Origin: Trissonchulus latispiculum
Taxonomy: Eukaryota > Nematoda > Enoplea > Enoplida > Ironidae
Reading direction: 5' to 3'
Length of the DNA: 64,000 nt
Assembly (NCBI GenBank): GCA_030248195.1
Contig: JASAND010020935.1
Span: forward strand, 1 to 64,000
Shown: one piece after another, positions 47,501-59,500 of the stretch
Numbering within the stretch: position 1 is the stretch's first letter
Layout of the letters: the number at the start of each line of letters is the position of its first letter
The notes under the pieces: model-generated
What the model was told of the DNA's origin: nothing
The model's database searches: none
What the model saw: only the letters and a program-made list of their open reading frames with translations
Position numbers and translations under genes: made by a program

Positions 47501-50500
47501 TATGCATATATATGTAAACAATTCTGTTTTTTCCTAAGCCTACTTGGGATGGCGAATCCCACTTGATTACAATTTTGGAAATTGTCCTTAAATTAACATA
47601 AAGCGTATACGCTTTACATATGTATGGTGATACTCCGGTAGGCGCACACCTTACAATTTTTCGCATTGTCAGAAATGCTCTACTCCGGTAGGCGCACACC
47701 TTACAAAACTGAGGGTTTACTGTAATACGCACTACTCCGGTAAGCGCACACCTTACTAAACTAAAGGTTTATTGCAAAACACTCTACTCCGGGAGGCGCA
47801 CACCTTACAAATAGTGATTTCTTGTCGTCGTTAATATGTACTAAACTGATCGCAAACTAAAATTGCACAGCTGTTACAAATTAATTAATCACCGCAACAT
47901 GACAAGCAGGTGTAGATGTAGTTGTCGGAACTAAATACAAAAGAAAATAATATAACACAAATCTATTGAAAAGGTAAGTTCCGCCGTCACAGCCACCATA
48001 ATCAGCGATGAATGGCGCGCCTACACTGGGATTCCCACTTGGGGTCAGTATAGCCCGGTTCATGCTCGTTGTCCTTTAGTGCTTTGTGCTTCAGGCAGTT
48101 CTTTGTGCTTTTGGTCTTGTCCTCCGTCCTTTAGTGCTTTGTCCTTTAGAGACGGGTGCTTTGTGCTTTGTCACAGTGCTTTGTGCTAGTGTGCTTTAGC
48201 ACAACGCACTAGATAGTTCATGCTCGCGCCAAAGCACAAAGGACGATGATATATATAAACTATCACGTGTCAAGTCAATACATTCACTTGTATTATACGT
48301 AAAATAGGTATTTTATTCAGCAGAAAAGCTAAAGCATTCTAATTATGTTTAATAATAAAATAATTAATATACAGTTTAATAAATAAAGTTTAATAAATTT
48401 AATAATAAATAAGCAGCTAAATTAGCTAAAACAACGTGTGGGAACTACGTAGTCACGTTGTTCAGAAAACAGGTAAACTCTTGCTTTATTTTATTGCCCG
48501 AGCACTACTAAAGCACTGAAGAAAAGTTGAACATTGTTGAACATCTCAAAGCACCTCCAAAAGCACAAAAGCACGAAGCACAAACATCGCCAATTTCCTG
48601 TCGTTTGAACTGACTTTAGTTTATATTGCTTTGTTCATGTTTTTAATACATGTTAAGGTATGTTATTGCATGTTACATATGTTTATGAATATGTTCAACT
48701 TGTAATTAAATAATACCTAATGACATTACTTCATATATAATTATTTAATGCATAAGTAAGTGCTGCGCCAGCAGTTTAGTACATATTAACGACAACAAGA
48801 AATCACTATTTGTAAGGTGTGCGCCTCCCGGAGTAGAGCATTTTGCAGTAAACCTTCAGTTTAGTAAGGTGTGCGCCTACCGGAGTAGAGCGTTTTACAG
48901 TATACTCTCAGTTTTGTAAGGTGTGCGCCTACCGGAGTAGAGCATTTCTGACAATCGCGAAAAATTGTAAGGTGTGCGCCTACCGGAGTATCACCCATAT
49001 GTATAATGTAAGTATAAACTTACTTATATATACATTAGTATGTCAATTGGTTTATATACATATAGTGAGTCATCGCTGTGGATTGCATCTTTATGAGGGG
49101 CTTTGAGGAGACCTTGTGGAGTTACTTTTGTTTATTTTTGATGCTGCTTTGTAGTATATATACACATGCGTATATATACTTTACTGTTGGTGTGAGTAGT
49201 AGGGACCTAGGGGCATACTGATGCAATCCAGAGGTGGGTCCACAGTACGTGATTTTGATTCTAAGTACTGTGGGGCGGTTAGTCCATTCCATCCATCCAT
49301 CCATCCAACTTTTTAAAAATTTTAAAAAGTTAGGTGTAAAAACTTATTTTTTTCTAATAATTTTTGTTAATCTACGTTTCCCCTACGGCGATAGGGTTTC
49401 TTGTACCTTGTCCGAGCTAGGGAACTTGGACCATGCACTCCCCCCCTACGCCGCCTACACGTGTTAATCTAGGATGACTGGCCTTCTGTGCAGGTTCCCT
49501 TAGTATATACCCATTTACAGATCTGTTAGAGTTAAGGGCAGATGGTTCGGCTAGGGTTGGCTGAGGTCGAAAAAGAATAGTGGCCTCTGATTACCGCACC
49601 ACCGATCCTAACGCCAGAAGTTCTAACAAGCGATTTAGACCACTCGGACACCTCGGATCAATATGTTTAGGATAGGTTTTGATCACATAATGGCAGGCAT
49701 AATATGAGTCAAAATGGGTGAATGACCGTCAGTAAAACAAGCGGAACGGCAATTCGATTGTTGATTTTCAAAAAATTGTACGTGTCGATTTAGTATGTGT
49801 GCGAAGTTTCATCCCCGTACCACTTTCCGTTAAAAAGTTACGCCAAAAATCGCTTACGAGAGTGATGTTTTTTTTCCGGTTCTCCGCTTTGACGTCTGGT
49901 GGGGGTTTTGTAGCTTTAATAACAACAGATAGAAAAATTTTTGCCTATGAAAACCTATATATTCTTGGAGTACGCAACAAAAATAAGCCGATAGGCTAGT
50001 TTTTATGCCTCCCAGAGCCGGAAAAATTTTTGACGGGGGGCCAAAGTCGGTCAAAACGCTAAAATGGCCAAAAAGTATGCTTCAATGTCACCTTAATAAG
50101 TCAGACTGGGCTATATATGGGGCAATACTGCCTATATGGCTAAATAGGACACATATCAGGGTCGTTCAATTGCTATATGATTTTCCTGCCGGGGGCGTAA
50201 TTTTTGGGTACTGGCCTGCCAAAGTTGGTGAATTTTGGGTCCAACTTTGAACTTAGTTTTTTCGCTTATTTTGCGACCTGGAAGGCTCAAATCTTGTGTA
50301 CAAAGGTTTTTGCGGACGGAGAATGGATTCCCGATATCAGTTTTTCTGCCCGACTGACCCAAGTTGCTGGGCTGGTTCCACTTTGCCGTCTGGAGGGTCA
50401 TGTCGGCAACCGTTTCCTGGAGGTCCATACTAGGCTCTACTTGGCCTCTCAAAACTTTCTCTATACGGGTTTTCTGGTGCGCCCAGCTCATTTCCGGTGT

Positions 50501-53500
50501 CCGTTTTGCCGTCCGACTTATCCATCTTGCTGGGCTGGTTCCACTTTGCCGTCTGGAGGGTCATGTCGGCAACCGTTTCCTGGAAGTCCATACAGTGGAA
50601 AGGGGGGGAGGAGGGGGGGGAAAAAAGAGGGGGGGGGGGTGGGGGGAAGAGAGGGGGGGGGGGGGGGAGTTGAGGGGGAGGGGGGGGAAATGTTAGTTGG
50701 GGGGGTTTGGGGGGGGGTGGGTAGAGAGTGGGGGGAACGGAAAAGAGGGATGGAAGACTGCTCCACGAGTTTTGATCAGTTGGTTAAAGCTGTTCGCATG
50801 TTTGTTAACCTAAAATCAACGCTTCCTTCAGGCCGAACCCATCAGTTTTCATTGATGTTATTGGGCAGCGAACCATTGATGGTAAGAGAGCTTGCTGGCT
50901 TTTTGCTACAAGGGGGGAGTGGGCCTCCCCCAGAATTTTGTTCTCCCCCCAGACTTGGCTCACCTCCTTTGATTCGGTCCTTTCCCCTCCAGAACTCTAA
51001 AAATAGGGTTTTGAGGGTAAATTTTGAAAACTCTTTCCGGCTTCCCCGGATTTTTAGCAATTTTAAGCTTAAATTTAAGATAAAAATAGTTAATTGCTTA
51101 GCTCAGCAGCAAAAATAGCTATTTTTTAAGCATTTTTCGAAAAATGTTTCTCCCCTCCAGACTTGGGGGGGGGACCGCCCCCCAGACTTCCCCCTCTGCT
51201 AATTTTTGCCTAGGAAAAAGCTAGACTTGTATTGTACTTGCTTTTGCAGCTGCGTCGCAGTAGTGTGCATTAATATGGCTCTTTGTTTATTTTACTGGAG
51301 GGGCGTGGGGGGCGTCCCCTTTTTGGCCCCCCCACTCGAGCACCCCCCCCCCCCTCGGCCCCACCGCCACTTTTTTGGGCTCCCCCCCCCACTCACCCTA
51401 AGGCGCCTAGAAATTGCCAAATTTTTAGGATTTTTGCTCAACATTTTCAAAATTTTTTTGGTCAGAAATCGCCTTGTTAGTGCTAAAACTGGATTTTTGA
51501 GCACTTTTAAGCATACTTATAGCAGTGTATGTGGAAAACAGGCTATTTATACATCATTTTTAGCATTTTTGGCCCATTTTATTCCCCCCTCCGCTTATTT
51601 TTGCCTAAAATAAACCCTGTGGATACATTTGAAAGAATGTCACTTTTGCTTGAATATAAAAGAAAAACGCTCAAGATGACCGGAATCCACTTTAGAACTG
51701 TGATCGGGCACAAGATTGTGTGAAGACAGCGACAGAATTTAAAATCCAGCAACAAAAAATTGAGTTTCTTGAATTTCTGATAGGATTGACGTTTGACTTA
51801 CGTAAAGGGATAAGAAAAGCTGCTACAGCGTTCGCGCGTGACTGACTTTTTAACTATATAAATTTTGTGCATGCACATGTTCTCTTGCTTGTAGTGTGTA
51901 ACGTATTACTGACCTTAAAGCAATACGCCAAAACCGTCGAGTGCTCAACGATTCTGTTTTAGCTCCAAAAATGACAATTTTCACCAACACGTTCCGACTT
52001 TGCCGGAAATTCATTGACCAAAAGTCCTTAAAATTTGGCAATTTTTGGACACCTCAAGGTGAGTGGGGGGAAAGCCCAAACAGGTGGGGATGGGGCGAAC
52101 GGGGGCAGTACTCATTTGGAGGGAACTTAAAAACTGGGGAGAGGCGCGTCCCCCCGCCCATCCCTACAATAAGGTGTATCATGGGGGAGCTCGGAGAGCC
52201 CCCATAATATGAGCTATAAAGGCGCTTTGCGGATTTTGAAAAGTGCTAATTAGGCATAACTAATTAACGGGAAGAAATTAAGAGCTAATATTTACATTTT
52301 TAAAATCTCCAGGCCAAGAGCTTTCGAATGATACCAAACTTGCCCGGAAAAAATGAACTTTGAAAAAAATTGACTTTCTTTACGGGTTTGAAAGTGGGGT
52401 TTCTTCTCTGTATTCAGCATGATTTTTGTCAATTTTGTGTTAACTCGATTTTTCGAACGGCCCATAGGACAAATTTTTCTATACTATTTTTTGAATATCT
52501 AGGCAATGGTACTTAGCAAGTTTGTTTTTTCCGAATTTTTGGTTCGATTTTTATAGATGGTCAAAAATGGAAAAAATAGCGTTTTTGGACACCTTCAAGC
52601 TGAAAAATTTCTAAGTCCGAAAATTTTAAAATAGTCTAAAAACGGACTAAAACAGCGTTTTCGCCCTTGGGGTGGTACCCATATATAGTAAATCGGGGTC
52701 GCTGAACACGATGAGCATAGTGCCGACACCGTATCTCGCCTGGTTCATCTGGTTCAACTGGTTCAAAGTTGAACCTGTTCCTGGTTCAAGCTACTGGAGA
52801 TAGCTAGAAGCTGAAATTTTGCATACAAAGGTTATTGGGCATGGGGAATTCACTGGCGGTGTTACTTTGGTGATCCGACCCATGGCTGGCCATATCTTTT
52901 TCAACTGGTTCAAAATTGAACCACTTCCTGGTTCAAGCTACTGAAATAGTTGGAAGGCTGAAATTTTGCATACAAAGGTTATTGGGAGTGGGGAATTCAC
53001 TGGTGGTGTAACTTTGGTGATCCGACCCATAACTGGCCAGATCTGGTTCAACTGGTGCAAAGTTGAACCAGTATATACCTGGTTCAAGCTACTGGAGATA
53101 GCTAGAAGGCTGAAATTTTGCATACAAAGGTTATTGGGCATGGGGAATTCACTGGTGGTGTTACTTTGGTGATCCGGCCCATGGCTGGCCAGATCTGGTT
53201 CAACTGGTTCAAAATTGAACCAGTTCCTGGTTCAAGCTACTGGAGATAGTTGGAAGGCTGAAATTTTGCATACAAAGGTTATTGGGCATGGGGAATTCAT
53301 TGGTGGTGTAACTTTGGTGATCCGACCCATAACTGGCCAGATCTGGGTCAGCTGGTTCAAAGTTGAACCAGTACCTGGTTCAAGCTACTGGAGATAGCTA
53401 GAAGGCTGAAATTTTGCATACAAAGGTTATTGGGCATGGGGAATTCACTGGTGGTGTTACTTTGGTGATCCGACCCATGGCTGGCCAGATCTGGTTCAAC

Positions 53501-56500
53501 TGTTTCAAAATTGAACCAGTTCCTGGTTCAAGCTACTGGAGATAGTTAGAAGGCTGAAATTTTGCATACAAAGGTTATTGGGCATGGGGAATTCACTGGT
53601 GGTGTAACTTTGGTGATCCGACCCATAACTGGCCAGATCTGGTTCAACTGGTGCAAAGTTGAACCAGTATATACCTGGTTCAAGCTACTGGAGATAGCTA
53701 GAAGGCTGAAATTTTGCATACAAAGGTTATTGGGCATGGGGAATTCACTGGTGGTGTTACTTTGGTGATCCGCCCATGGCTGGCCAGATCTGGTTCAACT
53801 GGTTCAAAATTGAACCAGTTCCTGGTTCAAGCTACTGGAGATAGTTGGAAGGCTGAAATTTTGCATACAAAGGTTATTGGGCATGGGGAATTCATTGGTG
53901 GTGTAACTTTGGTGATCCGACCCATAACTGGCCAGATCTGGGTCAGCTGGTTCAAAGTTGAACCAGTACCTGGTTCAAGCTACTGGAGATAGCTAGAAGG
54001 CTGAAATTTTGCATACAAAGGTTATTGGGCATGGGGAATTCACTGGTGGTGTTACTTTGGTGATCCGATACATGGCTGGCCAGATCTGGTTCAACTGGTT
54101 CAAAATTGAACCGGTTCCTGGTTCAAGCTACTGGAGATAGTTGGAAGGCTGAAATTTTGCATACAAAGGTTATTGGGCATGGGGAATTCATTGGTGGTGT
54201 AACTTTGGTGATCCGACCCATAACTGGCCAGATATGGGTCAGCTGGTTCAAAGTTGAACCAGTACCTGGTTCAAGCTACTGGAGATAGCTAGAAGGCTGA
54301 AATTTTGCGTACAAAGGTTATTGGGCATGGGGAATTCCCTGGTGGTGTTACTTTGGTGATCCGACCCATGGCTGGCCAGATCTGGTTCAACTGGTTCAAA
54401 GTTGAACCAGGTCCTGGTTCAAGCAACTGGAGATAGCTAGAAGGCTGAAATTTTGCATACAAAGGTTATTGGGCGTGGGGAATTCAGTGGTGGAATTTGT
54501 GATTGTTGCTGCCACAGTTATGGCAGCGTTACCAAAAACTAGACGGAGGACAAGTAGGAAAAATGCTCCTTGCAGTCGCATGAAAAAGTTAATGTGAGCT
54601 ATGATGGTCAACATTTAAATGTGTCAAGGACAAGATTTAAAATGTTTAATATAAGCCAACATCTAAATAAGTAGAGGACAAGATGTAAACGGCTAATATG
54701 AGCCGCTACGTTTCTCTTGGGCTCATATTGACGCGACTAAAATGGCAAACATATATACAGTTTACGGTTGGCATATAAGCATCAGTGTTTATAAACGATT
54801 TGATTGGCTTGGGAATATATTGAATTAATGTGATGATTGCTATGATAACTTCAAATGTGATTTTTCTCAAGATTTCACAACATGTGTAAGTTTCATTTTC
54901 ATTTTCGTTTCGTTCGTTTTCGACATTTTCGTTTCTTCATTAGATTGGACTTCGGTTTCGTTTTGTTGACTTATATGGTGGCCTTAAATGTGTACTTGGA
55001 TGTAGCGGTGGAGAAGAAAACGTTTACGTACAGCTCTGCAAAATTAATGTTTATGCGTCGTTATTCAGCCAAGCCATTTCAGTGTTGGATTAAAAGTAAG
55101 CAAAAGCTAAATGAGCGTCAATATGAGCCCAAGAGAAACGTAGCGGCTCATATTAGCCGTTTACATCTTTTTCTCTACTTATTTAGATGTTGGCTCATAT
55201 TAAACATTTTAAATCTTGTCCTTGACACATTTAAATGTTGACCATCATAGCTCATATGCGACTGCAAGGAGCATTTTTCCTACTTGTGTATAATCCAAGA
55301 CGGTCTTGTTAGGACCCTTTGGTTGTAGTCGTTTGAAAGTCTGTCGAACATTGAATTTACAAAACATAACGATTTATCGAAGATTTTTTGGATATGTCTC
55401 ATGCATTGTCAGTTAAACCCTGGCCCGTAGCCAGGAAGTGGGAATGGGGGGATTGCCCACCCACCCCCCCCCCCAAATTGCGGATCCCCGAAGAATTTTC
55501 CCGGCAATGCGTGAGCTCCCATATTTCAAAAACATTTTGCGCATTCGGCGCGTTTTTAGTGCTATTTATTTACCATCCTTAGCGTTTAGGACACCAGAAT
55601 TACAAAATTTTTCGGCTTCGTTGGGGGTGCTCCACTTCCCGGCCCCCACAAATTTTGGCATTCCCCCTCCCAAAATTTTTTTCTGGCTACGCTAGTGGTT
55701 CATTAAACCCTTATGTATGACATTTTGCATGCTACACCGTGTATGTAGAAGCACGATAGTGCCCCTACATGGTATAGGTATAAATGCGTCTTCGGCCCTC
55801 TAATTAGCTGGCATCAGGGTCCAATTTCATAAAACTTTGCAAGTTGCGGATTCCGCAACTGCAGCGGCAAGTTGCGGATTTGCAAGCTGCAAGTGTTGCA
55901 TAAAGGATCAAGTGCGGTTGAATTGCGAGTCAAGTAGGCTGCAAGTTGCGAGTTCGCTTGAACGCTAGCAGCAAGTAAGTGTTTCATAAAACCCGCTGGA
56001 ACACTCACTTGTAACTTGCGAGTAAAGTCGTCTAGTAGATTTTAACTAGCCGATTTTCAAAAAATTGAATATCTTCGTTAATCTTCGTCCGATTTTCACC
56101 AAATTTAAGAAATAACTGCCTTAACATGTTTTGCACAGTTTGTAAAAATTTCAGTAAATTTTAAGTTGTTTTGAAAAAGTTACGATTTTTTAAAGAATTT
56201 CGGTCAATTTTGCTTCTACTCGCACTTGCGTTGAAAGTGGATCAAGTTCCGCAACTTGATTAGCTAATTTCCGCAAGTTTGCGGAAAAGTTTTATGAAAC
56301 ACTTGTAATCCGCACTTGCGCTTCAAGTGCGAGAACTCGCAAACTCGCACTTGCAAATCCGCAAGTTTTTATGAAATTGGCCTCAGGCCAACACTGTCTC
56401 CAGAGGGCCGCGCAGACGCTATCGCGCCCCTACATCATATGGGCATATTTAGCCTAGGAAAGGCTCTAAAACTATAGTATTTTAGCTTTTACAGAACTAT

Positions 56501-59500
56501 CTGTAATTCATTTTCTGTATTGTTTAGACACAAGATTTGAGTGATCCTCCTACGTTTCTGAAGTCTCTACAAGAATTTGGTAGCACTTACCAGTCACTCC
56601 AGTCTGGGCATTCACATGACTTGGAGAAGGTTTTTGAGGTTGTGTAAGTTGAGTTTTTGCATATTTCTCCAAAATTTTTCCTGTCCAGGTTCGAAAAGCT
56701 TGTATATTCCTGTTTTTGCACCTTCTGTTCTAGTCGGCTGAATTTTTCAGTTTGACATAACTACGCACTTGCCAAAACCGTTTTGTATTTTGTTTGAGAG
56801 TAACAATGGTTTTCGATCGGTATCATACATTAATATGGGATCCGATTCTGGGGAGTTTCTGCCCCGACCTCGGGGAGTGAAGACCAACGTTTTAAGGGGT
56901 CTGCCCCGGAACTAGCAAAAATTGCTGATTTTTAAACATTTTTGGTCAAAAAATAGTAAAAACAATTTTTAGCGATTTTTAAGAATTTTTTGTCAAAATC
57001 GCAAAATTTCCAACATTGACCAATTAATCTTAAAAAATTAGTGATGTGCGCTGGAAAATTTGCCCGCTCCGGAGCTACGCCTGGAGCGGGTTGTCAGAGC
57101 GGACCTCGGCGCACATCACTATAAAAATGCTGTGGGATCTATTTTTTGCTTTCTGGACGAGAGGGCTTGCCTTTTTTCCTTTTCGCTGAGGAGTCTACCC
57201 GTTTTTGTCGGTCGGGAGGAGCCTGCATTCCCCTATTTCCCACGCGTATCTGGTCGGGATGGGTGGAAAACACGGCTGTATTGATGCGGCCTCAAATGTT
57301 TTGATTTGATTCAGTTCGATTTTTTGCACCCGAAAAAATGAATCGATTTGACTCAGTTCTATTTTTTCAATTTGAAATATAATTCAGACTTCTTGGCTTC
57401 AATGAAACGTATGCGTGTTATTCCTGATCAAATTTAGAGCTAATGTAAAAACTAATGATCTAACAGTCTCGAGATACGCAAAAGGCTACTTTATAGCAAT
57501 AAGCTTATTCATGCAAAAGCCTGCCAATATAGACAGTCCTCTAAACTAAAAAGTCCCTTGTTAAGATATGCTGGTATTTCTGCCGTGGGCACTGCCATAG
57601 TGAAGAGCACAGACGTTAAATGCACATAAAAATAAGTACTCGAAAAGCATTTTTCATAGTGCATGAGACTAAGCGAAAGCTTTTAGCATATATTCCTGCT
57701 GAATCAAATTGCGAATCAAAATGGCATCAAAATTAAAAACGGACAAAAGTTTTGATGTGATTCAGTTCGATTTTGGCGTTTGAAAATTTAGTTACATTTG
57801 ATTCAGTTGGATTTATTGCTGTGAAAAATTAAATGATTTGATTCAGTTCGATTAATCAAAAACCAAAATTCGCATCACAACACTTTTGATGTGAATCTAA
57901 AATCGAATCAAAAATCAAAACAACCAGTGGAAAATTAGCTGTCGATAGGAAAAGGCTGTCGACTATTGTCAATCATATCTGCAATGGATAGAAAAATTGT
58001 CGTCAGATAATTCGACGCGCTTTTCCTTTTGGGACAGCTTGTTGGTTGACGGCGAAAATCAAGATGAAACTTGACGAAACTTTCCAAAATAAGTTCGTTT
58101 AGCGTTCTAACACCCTGTGCGCAGTCCCGCATCAAAAAACTAGACATTTCCGTTCAGATAGGTTTTTGCCAATTTCTGAAAGTTTCGCTATGGCTGCATG
58201 TAATTTTGGTTTTGGAAGCAATTTTCTAGCTTTTCCCTGTCATGAGATATAGCCAATTTTCTTATATTTTGGCGTCGAAAACTTGTCCTTTCCACAGAAA
58301 TAAAATAATCCATTATTTCTTGAGCTGTGCGAGCCATAAAATCAAAGAACGGGCTTCCATCTGAAGGTCTCACAGGGGCAGATCATCTGAAGCCAGCATG
58401 ATCTATCTTTCAATTAATAGGCTGTTATTAAAAATGTAGATTTTGCAAAAACACGAGCAGTTTTTTCCAAAGATTGTAGAACATTCAGCATGCATACTTA
58501 CTAGATGAGTTCTGTTCAAAAATACCAGGGACCCTTTTTAGTTGCCCCGACTGCTGCTTTCTAGCTAAAGTGGTTGCTTGCCAACGCAGGAAAAAGTAGG
58601 CAAAATCCAGGTTACGCACACGTTTCAGCTTATTTCTCTATAACAAAGAGCTATTTTATAGAGGTACCGAATGATGTAACCGATGACTCAAATAAAAAAT
58701 TTATTTGAGTCTGCAAAAATCTGGAAAATTATAGTTCTTCTACTATTTAATATCTAATATTTTAGAAAGCAACATTAGTTTCATGGTAGGTATATACTAG
58801 AAAGAAAAATGTTAAGCTGCGGTTTGATATAAAAATGGCTTCTTAGGGGGGGGGGGTCGCCGGGTAGCAAATTTTATAGTCACCGATTTCGCTCATTTTT
58901 GGGCAAATATACCCCCAGAAGTGTCCAAAAACAAGACAAATTTTTAGAGTCCAGAGTCAATCCAGTTAAGAGATATTGCAATTCAAATCCCAACAATTTA
59001 TCATTTACGACACTATGCATCGCTAAGGGCTTCGAAGACGTGTACACATACGATGACAAAAGACTGCGGTATGGCCAATACATCAAATTGAAGCCTCTAT
59101 CTTGGGCTTTTTATTGCTGTGCAAATGACAATGATACACCAAGCAACGAGCGAGAAACGACGTTTGAACGATTTGATCAAGCTCCTCTCGACTGTTATTT
59201 ACTTCAAACTTTAATGCGCTTTAACTTTCTCATACTGCTTTGTAGAGACTAGGTGCAAGAAGATAAAATGTTCAGGACATCGAGAGCTTCAATGTGATAT
59301 AAAATTTGGCTGCCATTTTTGACTATAGCCTCCGTCATCGCACTGAGGCATGCGTCCACAGTTAAACACCAGCAATTGCAGTGAAACGCACGCACACATC
59401 TTCCTTTCATATGTGCAAATTGGTAAACCGAATTTGGTTGGAATAGCTGAGCTTTCATCGCTCAAACTTTTGGTTACCGCGAAATTTTCCTAACTTTTAC

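Noticed and set aside
47630..49000. Regularly spaced repeats that could suggest a CRISPR array
   Set aside because: The repeats are inverted between two arms, their spacers are homologous, and a 9-bp target duplication shows a transposon; the context is eukaryotic.
50204..51118. 304-codon open frame across the purine tract
   Set aside because: It consists of a local duplication, Gly/Glu/Arg runs from the G-rich tract and a poly-G element; no domain or splice support.
51628..51722. Candidate missing BABAM1 exon (EYKRKTLKMTGIHFRTVI)
   Set aside because: It faintly resembles the vWA middle, but there is no convincing acceptor and the possible donor gives the wrong phase for the 56528 exon.
52966..54288. 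Repeated 60-90-codon open frames (HTKVIGHGEF...)
   Set aside because: By-products of the 148-bp satellite; the unit is not a multiple of three and no start or splice signals are conserved.
54882..55241. 119-codon open frame in the foldback element
   Set aside because: Phe/Arg-rich low complexity that runs into the inverted arm; no transposase motif.
57060..57284. 74-codon open frame starting in the hAT-like hairpin
   Set aside because: Starts within a micro-MITE and has no domain; most likely chance.
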